The notes under the pieces: generated by a model
Seen by the model: the letters and a program-made list of their open reading frames with translations, nothing else
Database searches by the model: none
What the model was told of the DNA's origin: nothing
Translations under genes and position numbers: made by a program
Assembly: GCA_015075375.1 (NCBI GenBank)
Contig: JABTUM010000001.1
Coordinates: forward strand, 2,165,201-2,229,200
Source: Planctomycetota bacterium
Lineage (GTDB): Bacteria; Planctomycetota; SZUA-567; H5-PLA8
Length of the DNA: 64,000 nucleotides
Reading direction: 5' to 3'
Part shown: in pieces, positions 45,503 to 54,300 of the stretch
Position numbering within the stretch: the stretch's first letter is position 1
Layout of the letters: every line of letters begins with the position of its first letter

Positions 45503-47470
45503 TTACTCGCCCGTCTTCTTCGGCGCGGCCTTCTTGGCCGGCGCTTTCGCGGGCCCCTTCGCCGCGGGACCCGCCGGAGCCGCCTGCGCCACCTTCGGCA
45601 GCACGTCCGGATCGTCCTTCGGATTCCAGCGGAACATCAGGTGGAACGAGGTGTAGCGGATGTTCTCCACCGGGCGCGCCGGACGGCCCGATACCGCCAA
45701 ACCGTCCCAGTCGAACTGCGGCCAGAAGTCGTTGTGCGACTTGTCCGTCGCATAGTGGTTGGCGCGCACGTCCGATACTTCCGGCATCGCTTCCAGCGTC
45801 TCTTTCAATTCGTCCAGCGTCGAATGCCCTTCGGCCAGGATTTCCCCGGACAGCACCACCACGATCGGAGCGTCCGCGCGCAGCTCGGGCGGCAACTCCT
45901 TCACGTTCGACGCCTTCGCGAAGTCCGCGTAGAAGCCCTTCGCGCCCTGCAGGTTCGTCGACGTCTCGATCTGCTTCAGCCGGTTGTTGCCGTACTCCTC
46001 CCGGATCGGATCCAGTTCCTTCCCGCCCAGCGTGAACGGCTGGCGCGAAACGTACAGATTCGTCAGATGCACTCGGCGGTCGATCCCGAAAAGCGGCTTG
46101 CTCGCGTCGGCCTTCTGCTTCAGGTCCATCAGCCGAGTGTAAATCTGCAGCATCCGCCCGCGGTCGCGGCCCACCCGTGCGAGGCGCTGCAAGCGCGCCT
46201 CCGACGCCGCCATCGGCTCCGGCTGCGCCGCCAGCTTCTTTAATTCGTCCTCGTACTTCCGCACGTCCGCCGCCTGCTTGTCGGCGTCTTCGCGGGCCGC
46301 CTTCAGGACGTCGCGCTCCTTGCTCGCATGATGCCAGCTCATCCCCAGCGCCACCAGAATCGCCGCCGCGCTCAGGACGCCCCACTTGCGCTTCCCGCTC
46401 ACCGCGATCTCGGTCTTGCGCTCCTGCGGCAGCAGGTTGACCTTCAACTCGCCCAGGTCCAGGCCCTGCAGCCCCAGCCCGATCGCCACCGCCATCGTCG
46501 GGAACTCGTTCGCGAAGACGCCCGGATTGATCACACGGTCGAGCTGGATCTTGTTCACGCCTTCCACCAGCGTGCACGGCGCTTCGCGCACCTGCTTGGC
46601 CAGGTTCTCCGCCATCTTCGGCAGCCGGAACGTGTGCCCTAAAAGGTAGCACTGCGAAAGCTTCGCGCCCCGCGCCTTCGACTTGTAGAAGCCGATCGTG
46701 CGCTGCACTTCCGCCGAAAGCTGCCGCAGCGTCGGTTCGATCACGCCCAGGATCTTTTCCGCCTGCTTCGACTGCTCGATGTTCTTCTTCAGGTCCTCCG
46801 CCTTCTCGAACGGGACCTTGAACTTGTTCTCCAGCGCGCGCGTGATTTCGCGGCCCGCGATCGGGATCGTGCGGCTGTAAATGTGCCGCCCGTGCATCAC
46901 GACGAAGTCCGTGCCCTTGTAGCCGGCGTCCAGGATCAGCGTCGGGCCCTGCGGAGAAAACTCGTGGTGGATGAAGTTAAAGAGCGCCACCGGCGATACC
47001 GATACGCCCTGCACGTTCAGGTTGAACTGGTCGGTGAGCTGCAAAATCTCTTGCACGATCGTCTTGCGCACCGCGATCAATTCCACGCCGATCCCCGTGC
47101 CGCTCGGATCGTCGTAGCGCTCCCAGCCCATCTCGACCTGCTCGAGCGGGAACGGAATCTGCTGCTTCGCTTCGTAAAGCACCAGGTCCTGGATCTTCGC
47201 TTCCGAGCCCGGAGGCAGCTGGAACTCCTTGAACAGACACAGATCGCCCGGCAGCGAGAGGTACACCGGATCCTTCGCGAACTCGTGGTTCGTCGTCAGC
47301 GTCCGCAGCGCCGCCTGCACGCGCACCGCACGGTCCGATTCTTCGTCCCCGCCGTAGATGTCGATGATATCGAAATCGACGATCACCGCCTCGCCACCGA
47401 CCTTCACCACCTTGACGGCTTTCACCGCCGAGTTGCCGATGTCGAGACCCCAAACGGTAGTGTGCGCCAT
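45503..47470 (-). CDS. pilM: PilM-PilN fusion, type IV pilus-like assembly protein
   Basis: The 655-residue protein starts with an actin-like ATPase domain (about 1-370). It shows WGLDIGNSAVKAVKV (phosphate 1 loop), LILDAGYKGTDFVVM (phosphate 2) and AIGLGLQGLDLGELKVNLLPQ, the joint to PilN. A membrane helix (about 385-402, WGVLSAAAILVALGMSW) and a periplasmic PilN-like domain follow. A Lys/Ala/Pro-rich tail ends the chain. In most type IV pilus systems PilM and PilN are separate; here they are one polypeptide. The ATG at 47470 is favoured by GGAG nine bases upstream. It is the first gene of a three-gene operon. Confidence 0.88.
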   Translation of the reverse strand: MAHTTVWGLDIGNSAVKAVKVVKVGGEAVIVDFDIIDIYGGDEESDRAVRVQAALRTLTTNHEFAKDPVYLSLPGDLCLFKEFQLPPGSEAKIQDLVLYEAKQQIPFPLEQVEMGWERYDDPSGTGIGVELIAVRKTIVQEILQLTDQFNLNVQGVSVSPVALFNFIHHEFSPQGPTLILDAGYKGTDFVVMHGRHIYSRTIPIAGREITRALENKFKVPFEKAEDLKKNIEQSKQAEKILGVIEPTLRQLSAEVQRTIGFYKSKARGAKLSQCYLLGHTFRLPKMAENLAKQVREAPCTLVEGVNKIQLDRVINPGVFANEFPTMAVAIGLGLQGLDLGELKVNLLPQERKTEIAVSGKRKWGVLSAAAILVALGMSWHHASKERDVLKAAREDADKQAADVRKYEDELKKLAAQPEPMAASEARLQRLARVGRDRGRMLQIYTRLMDLKQKADASKPLFGIDRRVHLTNLYVSRQPFTLGGKELDPIREEYGNNRLKQIETSTNLQGAKGFYADFAKASNVKELPPELRADAPIVVVLSGEILAEGHSTLDELKETLEAMPEVSDVRANHYATDKSHNDFWPQFDWDGLAVSGRPARPVENIRYTSFHLMFRWNPKDDPDVLPKVAQAAPAGPAAKGPAKAPAKKAAPKKTGE

Positions 47471-47845
47471 GAGACCGCTCCGCTCCTGCACGCCGAGTTC
47501 GGAAAAAGCCGTTTCCGTCAGGACAGTCGCCTGCCGCTCCCGGGCTGTTGAACCAAATAAAGGTTCAGCCCGAAAACACTTCGGCGCCGCCTGAACGGCC
47601 AGCCACCGCTACGTAAAGCTTCGCGTTAAACAGTTATGGAGACAAGCATTACGCCCGCAAGCCAAGTGGGTCAAGCAGAAAAAGGAATCCCCGTCCCCGC
47701 CCGGACCGGTCAAGCTCCACTAACTGCAATCGAGCGCCCACCTTCACACGTGCAGCCTATTTCTGCGAGAACGCGCGGCCGAATCCGCCGTCCGAGTTCC
47801 CGCGTTCCGAGTTACCTCCTGCCGGAACCGCGGCGGAGCAAGACC
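47471..47845. other. Divergent intergenic region with hairpin
   Basis: This 375-bp stretch separates the pilM gene and the secreted protein at 47846. It contains an imperfect hairpin at 47542-47570, TGAACC (47549-47554) pairing with GGTTCA (47562-47567) around AAATAAA and flanked by GGGC/GCCC. It could be an operator or a leader structure of the pilM transcript. No promoter could be assigned with confidence on either strand and no gene was seen. Confidence 0.4.
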
Positions 47846-48547
47846 ATGACGCGCACCTTAAAGGTAGCTCAAGCGGTACTCCTGGCATGGAGCCTGGTTA
47901 TTGCCGCCACGGCGAACGCGCAGGAATCCCTGGCGCTGCATGCGGTGAAGCAGTCCGTGATCGTGGGGTGCATCGGCAAACTCGCTCACGAAGGCCCGCG
48001 CGCGCGCGAACGCGCCCAAACCGCGCTGCAGGCCATCGGACCCGCCGCGCTGCCCTGGTTGAATCTGGCCCGGCAGGGCGACGACCCGGAACTCAAGGTC
48101 TACGCGCGCGAACTCCACGCCGAGATCGAAGAGCGCCTGCTCTGCTCCAAGGTGGAGGTGCTTTGGGCCTGGAGCGGCGTCCGCGTCCAGCCGGATGTCG
48201 TGCATAGCCAGCGCCAGAGCCTCCAAACGTGGCTCGAAAACCGCGGTCTCGATTGGGCCGTTCCGAAGCTTGACGAATGGAACGTGGACTTCTCGAAAGA
48301 ACAGGTCGTGTGCGTCTTCGCAACCACGGCCGAAGGACTGTGGGTGGAGCCCAAAGCCCGGGAATGGGTGGTGCGAAAGCCCATCGTCATCCCCGCAGGC
48401 GGTGGAACCGCTCCCGCGGAATGCGGTTTGCGCCTGCTGATCCTAAAGTTGCCGAAACAGGCGAAGCCGATCTGCACCGAAGGGATCTACTCCGCTTCTA
48501 CGAATTCCTACGGACGGGCCGAATCCAACGACCTGTTTGATTATTAG
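47846..48547 (+). CDS. Secreted protein of unknown function
   Basis: The 233-residue protein has a signal peptide (MTRTLKVAQAVLLAWSLVIAATANAQE). A short helical region (about 28-100, ERAQTALQAIGPAALPWLNLARQGDDPELKVYARELHAEIEERL) resembles a HEAT-type repeat; an alpha-beta C-terminal part follows, with three or four cysteines. GGAG lies ten bases before the ATG. It diverges from the pilus-type operon. No family is recognised; the central pattern GPAALPWLxxA is often seen in planctomycete HEAT-like secreted proteins. Confidence 0.65.
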   Translation: MTRTLKVAQAVLLAWSLVIAATANAQESLALHAVKQSVIVGCIGKLAHEGPRARERAQTALQAIGPAALPWLNLARQGDDPELKVYARELHAEIEERLLCSKVEVLWAWSGVRVQPDVVHSQRQSLQTWLENRGLDWAVPKLDEWNVDFSKEQVVCVFATTAEGLWVEPKAREWVVRKPIVIPAGGGTAPAECGLRLLILKLPKQAKPICTEGIYSASTNSYGRAESNDLFDY

Positions 48548-48648
48548 AAGGTATCAGGCTTCCCCAGTGCATCACCCGTGCATCAATCTGCCGAACTTTT
48601 GACCGAATGACGATCTACGGATTGCAGTAATAAATGCCCGCATGTAAA

Positions 48649-48668
48649 TTCCCGCCTGCGTGCGGGAA
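48649..48668. terminator. Hairpin between two plus-strand genes
   Basis: TTCCCGC (48649-48655) and GCGGGAA (48662-48668) form a 7-bp stem with a six-base loop. The T-tract after it on the plus strand is poor (GGTTCTT), so it may be a weak terminator or a leader structure of the next gene. Confidence 0.35.
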
Positions 48669-48698
48669 GGTTCTTCACCCACCCTGCGAGATTCTTGC

Positions 48699-49877
48699 AT
48701 GCCAACCCTGCAAGCCGCCGCCAAGCGCTGCCTCCGCTGCGCCACGATTCTGCGCCAGAACCGCACCGTCTGCCCCAGTTGCGGGACCGAAGTAGGCGCC
48801 CAGCCCGCGCCTGCGCGCGGACCGTCCGCTCAACCCGCCGCCCAGGCCGCGCCGGTGCGAACTTCGCAGCCCGCCGCAGCCGCCGTACGGCCGGCCGCGG
48901 CTCAAGCGCCCGCGCAAGCTCCGCGCAAAAAAGTCTTCTGCGCGCTCTGCATGAAATCCCTCGAACCCGAACAGGCCCGCGCCATCGTCCGCGACGACCC
49001 GCAGGTCATGGAAGCGCTCGGCGAGGCGCTCATTCCTCAGCACAACGGCGGGCACGCCTGCGAGGAATGCCTCGACACCTTCCGCGCCAAAGCGCAGCGC
49101 CAGAAAGCCGCGGCCGCCGGAGCCCCCGTCCCCGAAGCCGCGCCGCAACCCGCCGCCGCCCGCCCGGCGCCCGGCGCCACGCCGCGCCAAACCGCCGCCG
49201 AACCGCAGCAGGCCGTGCAAGCGTTCGAAACGAAGCCCAAGCCCAAACTTGAGCCCGGTCCCTTCTACATGTGGATCTTCGGCGGCTGCGTCGGCGGCCT
49301 CATCGGCAACGCGATCTGGCTCGCCATCGCGCTCCCCACCGGCTGGACCCTCGCCTTCGTTTTTCTCATCATCCAGGCGGCGTTCGTCGGAGCCGGCGTG
49401 CGCGAAGGCGCCAAAGGTTTCACCGGGTGGCTCCCCGGACTCCTCGCCAGCGTCATGGCCCTCGTCTTCGGACTGGCCACCTATTACATCCTGATCAAAC
49501 AGGAGTACACGGCGCGCTTCGAGGAGTCGGAACCCGTCGAAACGATCATGATTGCCGGCATCGCCAGCGACGTGGACCTCGAGTTCGAAATGGAGGGCAC
49601 CGACACCGACGTCTCGATCGACCTGCTTGATAACGACATCGTGCGGGACGACTACACGCCCGCCGTCTGGGCCGAAGCCGAAAAGCGCTGGAACGAGATG
49701 AGCGAAGAAGATCGAGCGGCGAGGATCGCCGAGCATGAGCGTGACAGCGAAGAAGCGATCAGGGCCTTTGCTGGCATCAGCTTGCTGCTGGGCATCATCC
49801 TCAGCCCCACCGCGCTCCTGATCCTAGGCCTCACCGCCGCCACGGCCTATCGCAACGGCGCCGGGGCCTTTATGTGA
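48699..49877 (+). CDS. Zinc-ribbon four-helix membrane protein, paralogue A
   Basis: The 392-residue protein starts with a zinc ribbon (C11/C14, C25/C28; CPSCGTEVG) that matches the ribbon at 9725-10033 in sequence and spacing. A second Cys cluster (CALC, CEEC) lies at about 86-129. A Pro/Ala linker leads to three membrane helices (about 190-270), starting GGCVGGLIGNAIWLAIALPTGWTL, then a charged loop (VWAEAEKRWNEMSEEDRAARIAEH) and a last helix. The membrane part is clearly homologous to the next gene. The family is unrecognised and the function unknown; GG-x-x-GG-x-IG packing suggests a helical bundle. Confidence 0.72.
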   Translation: MPTLQAAAKRCLRCATILRQNRTVCPSCGTEVGAQPAPARGPSAQPAAQAAPVRTSQPAAAAVRPAAAQAPAQAPRKKVFCALCMKSLEPEQARAIVRDDPQVMEALGEALIPQHNGGHACEECLDTFRAKAQRQKAAAAGAPVPEAAPQPAAARPAPGATPRQTAAEPQQAVQAFETKPKPKLEPGPFYMWIFGGCVGGLIGNAIWLAIALPTGWTLAFVFLIIQAAFVGAGVREGAKGFTGWLPGLLASVMALVFGLATYYILIKQEYTARFEESEPVETIMIAGIASDVDLEFEMEGTDTDVSIDLLDNDIVRDDYTPAVWAEAEKRWNEMSEEDRAARIAEHERDSEEAIRAFAGISLLLGIILSPTALLILGLTAATAYRNGAGAFM

Positions 49878-49986
49878 GCGCCCGCCGCGACGTGGCCGTG
49901 CCTGGCATCTCACGGGAGTTCGAGTATGTGATTTCCATACTTCCCATGCCTTGAAGTTGACTTGTAAACCTCCCGAGGTTCCGCCT

Positions 49987-50853
49987 ATGAGCACCGCCCC
50001 TCAGTCACCGCCGCCCGAAGACGACGATCTCCAGCTCGTTCCCAGCGCGCCTTCGGCCCACGGTCCGGCCGGAGGTCCCCAAGCGCCCTCGGGCCCGCAA
50101 GCGCCGCAGCGGCCTGCCGCGGCGCCGCAGCCCCACGGCGCGCCCGTCGGCGGACCGCCGCCGCTGGCCCCCGATCCCGAGGCCGCTTCCGGACTCGGAG
50201 CCTTCAAGAAAGCCAAGCGCGAGGACGACGAAGAACGCCCGGTCCATTTCTGGATCCTGGGCGGCCTGATCGGCGGAGTCATCGGCAGCGCGATCTGGCT
50301 GGCCATCGCGCTCCCCACCGGCTGGACGCTCGGCATCTTCGTCATCGTCATGGGCGCGCTGGTCGGAGCCGGCGTGCGTATGGGCGCGAAAGGCGCCTAC
50401 GGCGTCCTCCCCGGCGCCGTCGCAGCGCTCCTGACTCTGGGCTTCAGCTACCTCTGTCTGCACACCATCGTCAAGCACGAGATGGCGTCGTGGTCCGGAG
50501 AGGACGATACGCCCGATGAGATGCTCATGATTTCGGATATCGCCGGCGAAGTGGAACTCGAAGTCATGGCCCAAGGCCGCCAGACCGAAGTCCCCGACGA
50601 GAACTACGAGAACGACGACCTGAAAGACAACTTCCAGCCGTCCATCTGGGCCGAAGCCGAAAAGCGCTGGAACGCCCTGGCCCCGGAAGAACGCACCAAA
50701 CGGATCGAAAGGCACCACAAGGATAAGGACGAAGCCATGAGCACCGTGGCCGACGTTGGCGTGCTCGTGACCTTGATCACCAGCCCTATGTTCATCGTCA
50801 TGATCGTGCTGGCGACGATCACCGCCTACAAGAACGGCGCCGGCGGATCCTGA
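49987..50853 (+). CDS. Four-helix membrane protein, paralogue B
   Basis: The 288-residue protein shares its membrane region with the preceding gene. Shared features are GGLIGGVIGSAIWLAIALPTGWTL, VGAGVRMGAKG, WAEAEKRWNALAPEERTKRIERH and a last helix ending AYKNGAG. It lacks the zinc ribbons and instead begins with a Pro/Ala/Gly-rich disordered segment (about 1-80). GAGG precedes the ATG. The two genes lie in tandem 109 nt apart and are the product of a duplication. Loss or gain of the ribbon points to the membrane bundle as the conserved functional unit. Function unknown. Confidence 0.72.
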   Translation: MSTAPQSPPPEDDDLQLVPSAPSAHGPAGGPQAPSGPQAPQRPAAAPQPHGAPVGGPPPLAPDPEAASGLGAFKKAKREDDEERPVHFWILGGLIGGVIGSAIWLAIALPTGWTLGIFVIVMGALVGAGVRMGAKGAYGVLPGAVAALLTLGFSYLCLHTIVKHEMASWSGEDDTPDEMLMISDIAGEVELEVMAQGRQTEVPDENYENDDLKDNFQPSIWAEAEKRWNALAPEERTKRIERHHKDKDEAMSTVADVGVLVTLITSPMFIVMIVLATITAYKNGAGGS

Positions 50854-50870
50854 CCTCTCGCCGTAGCCGT

Positions 50871-51085
50871 ATTCTCCCCCTTTGCAAGGGGGAGTTAGAG
50901 GGGGTGCCGTCGCCTTCCCCTTCTCCCTCTGGGAGAAGGGCAGGGATGAGGGAGGTCAGCCCTTCGCCCTTTTTTCTCCCCCTTACCAAGGGGGAGTTAG
51001 AGGGGGTGCCTTTGCCGTTGCCCTAGCCGTTGAAGTTGCCGTTCTCTCCCACTTCACAAGGCGGAGCCAGAGGGGTTGCCCCGCC
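50871..51085. repeat. Left block of palindromic repeats (types A and B)
   Basis: The block has two alternating palindromes. Type A has a 9-bp stem CTCCCCCTT/AAGGGGGAG with a 3-nt loop followed by TTAGAGGGGGTGCC (A1 at 50871-50910, A2 at 50974-51010, a diverged A3 at 51042-51080). Type B is CCCTTCTCCC/GGGAGAAGGG with loop TCT followed by CAGGGATGAGGGAGG (B1 at 50918-50968). A spacer CTAGCCGTTGAAGTTG joins A2 and A3. The same units recur at 55243-55550. Such elements resemble REP-type intergenic palindromes. The remaining intergenic DNA to 51346 holds no gene. Confidence 0.85.
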
Positions 51086-51346
51086 GCACGAACCGTCCGT
51101 CGAAATTTCCTGCCAGCCCCGAGCCGCACCCGCGTTAACCCCACGGACCGAAGGCCCACGCCTTCGTCCGCCACCTCGGCGCGTCCGCCGTCCGCGCGCG
51201 CCGAGCGCCACTCCTTCCAGGACGGCTGCAGGGTCGGCAACCGACGTCCAGGGCTTCCGCGCCGCATCCCTTTATAGGCTGCGAACGCGGTCGCGTGTCC
51301 GCCGCGAGCGTCCAGCACGCCCGTGGCCTGGGAGGGTCTTGCCGCC

Positions 51347-54300
51347 ATGCGCCCCATCGCACGCCGTCTCGCCGCGTTCCTGCTCGCACTGTCTACGCTC
51401 GCCTGCGCGCCGCTCGCCGCGCAGGACGATTACACCTACGCCCAGCGCCTCCTCGAATCCCACGCCGAAGACCTCGACGCGCCCAGTCTCGTCCGGCGGC
51501 TGGCCGCACGCCTCGAATCCGCCCGCGATCCGCGCCGCGCGCTCACCGCGCGGTTGCTCCGCGCCTTGGCCTGCCGCACCGACGCGCGGCGCGCCACCCC
51601 CGCGCGGCGCCAGGAACTCCTGGCCGAAGCCGAAGCGCACTACCAGGCTTTCCTCGCCGGCGGCGCGAACCATCCCGATCTCGCCCGCGCTCGAGCCGAT
51701 ACGGAAAGCCTGCAGCTCGATTTCGCACGCGCCCAAGCCCAAGCCGCCGCCGCGGACCCCGCTCGAGCGGGCGAATTGGGCATGCAGGCCGCGCAGCGCC
51801 TCCTCGATCTCGCCCAGACCCACCGCATCGCCGCCGAACGCCTCCGCGTACCGCTCAAGGCCGCCTTCGCCGATCCCGATCTCGAAAGCGAGGACGACGC
51901 CAAACGCGCGCGCGTCCTGCAACGCATCCAGGCCGCGCTGGAACCGTACCTGGAGCACGAACGCCCCCATCTCACGCTGCGCCTCGAAGCGCTCGCCGCC
52001 ATGCCCGCCTGCCCGGAACGCGCCGCCGCCGCGCGCGCCCTGATCGCGCATCTGCAAGCCCACCTCGATTCCGAAGACCTCGGCCTCCTCGACGATCTCT
52101 GCGCCTGGTTTCAGTACGCCAAGGGCCGCACGCACGCGCTCCTTCAGGACGAAGACGCCGCCGCCGCCGCGTGGCGCGAAGCGCTGGGCTACGAGATGGG
52201 CGGCGCGCCGGCCGAAGCCCGCGCCGCCGCGCACGAAATCCGCATGGCCATCCTGCGCGACTACGTCGCCATGCACGAACGCTCGGCCTCGCCCGAGCGC
52301 TTCGAGAAGATCGTCGAGATCGTCACCGGCTCGCTGGATCACGTCTGCAACCCGTACATGCAGCACGAATGCTGCAAGCCCGGGGGCAAACTTCTGCGCA
52401 TCGCACGCGCCCGCGCGTGGCCTCACGTGCCCGATGCCGGAGCCGAAGAATTCGAACGCGCCCTGCGCGACCTGCACGCCATCGTCCGCGACGGCCCGCC
52501 GTGGTCGCGCAACGCCGCCCAAGCCATGGCCGAAATCGCCGCGCTCGCCGCGCAACGCCGCGTGCGACCGAACCTCGCGCCCGCCGTCTGGCTCGGAGCG
52601 GCACACGGCGCATGGCTCGACGGCCACGCCGCCGCCCAGCGCGCCCGCGAGCTCGGCCCCGCCGAGACCCCCGAAGCACGGACCGTGCGCGCCACCGAAC
52701 GCGAATCTTTCGAGCGCGCCGTCGCGCTCTACCGCAAAGCCATCTCCGCCGCCCGCGGCGGGCCGCACGCCGGCCCCGCCGAACGCCTGTTCGCCGAACC
52801 CCGCGCCTGGAGCGAAATGAGCGACGCGCACCTGCGCCTCGACGAACCCCTCGAAGCCTATATCGCCGCGCAAGCGCTGCGGGATTTCTTCGCGCCCGGC
52901 CGCCGCGACCGCTGGCTCCCCGATCCCAAGCGCGATCCGAAATTCCACGCGCAACCCGGCATCGCCGCCGCGCTCGCCGCCCTGGACACCCCCGCCGGAA
53001 ACGAACCCGGAAAGGAAGGCTGGCTCGCCCGCGCCGATAACGCCGCGAATGTCGCCCTCGGCCGCCTGCAGCGAACCGATCCGCACCTCTACCTGCGCCT
53101 CCAGGAAGGCCAAGCCCAGCCCAACGCCTACGCCCGCTCCGCGATCCTGCTCGACGACGCCCGCCGCCTGCACGAAGCGGCCCGCGCCGCCGAATCGCTC
53201 GATGCGGCGCTCGCCCGCGCGCGCGATGCCTTCCTCAAAGCAGAAGCCGCGGCGCTCGGTTTCCAGTCCCTCGCGGCCGGCGATCCGCAACGCGAAGCCG
53301 CGCTCTACCAGACCGGCGCCGCTTGGGCGCTCGCCGCGCAACTCGCCGCCGATGCGCCGCTCAAGCACGCGCCCGAAGCCCAACGCGAACGCGCCTGCGC
53401 AGCACAGGCCCTCGCGAACTGGGAAGCCTACGAATCGCACCTCCGCGCGCACGCCGCTCAGGACGACCGCGCGCTCGCGCGCCGGGCCGAACGCGCGCGC
53501 GCCATCGCGCTCCAGCGTCTGCTGCTGCATCACCAAGGCCGGGACTGGGACCGCGTCCTCGAAGCCGCCGCCGCGTATACCGCGCTCGCCCCCGCCGCCG
53601 ATCCCAACGCCGCGCTTGTGGCGCTGCGCTGCGTGCAAGCCTACTCCGCTGGAACCGAAGGCTTCCCCGCGCCCGAAGCCGCTCAGCGCCTCGGCGCCGC
53701 CGAAGCGCTCCTCGATAAGCTCGCCGCGCAGCCCGCGCATCTGAGCTACGCGCGCCGCACCCTCGCCGCGCGCTACGTGGCTTTGGCCGGCGACTCCGCC
53801 GCCGAACCCGAGGAACTTCGCGCCTGGCACGGCCGCGCCGCCGATCTCTTCGCCGCCGACCTCGCCGCCCAAGAAGCCCCGCCGCTCGAAACCGCCGCGC
53901 GCCTCCTGCCGCTTCTGCACGCCGCCGGCCGCCCGCGCGAAGCCGCCGCACACGCCCAGCGCCTCCTCGCCCTCCACGATCCCCGGGACCGCAACGGAAG
54001 CATCGAAGACGAAGCGTGGCCCGCGCTTCTCGAAGCCATGCAAAGCGTACTGCGCTTCGACGACCGCGAACGCTGGAAGCGCTGCCGCCAGGATCACGCC
54101 GTGTTGATCGATTGGCTGTACGAAACCCGAGCGGGCGCGGCGAACGGAGACGTTCCCAGCCTCCGGCCCGCGCACGACAAGCATCCCGTCGATTACGAAC
54201 GCGCGCTCGAACAACTCGCCGGCATCCGCCGCAACTACCCCGATGCCGCCACCGTCGCGCCGCAACGCGACGAAGAACGCTTCCGCGGCGTAAGCTGGCT

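Noticed and set aside
50871..51085. CRISPR array
   Set aside because: The repeats alternate between two palindromic types, have irregular spacing, and lack unique spacers of constant length or cas genes.
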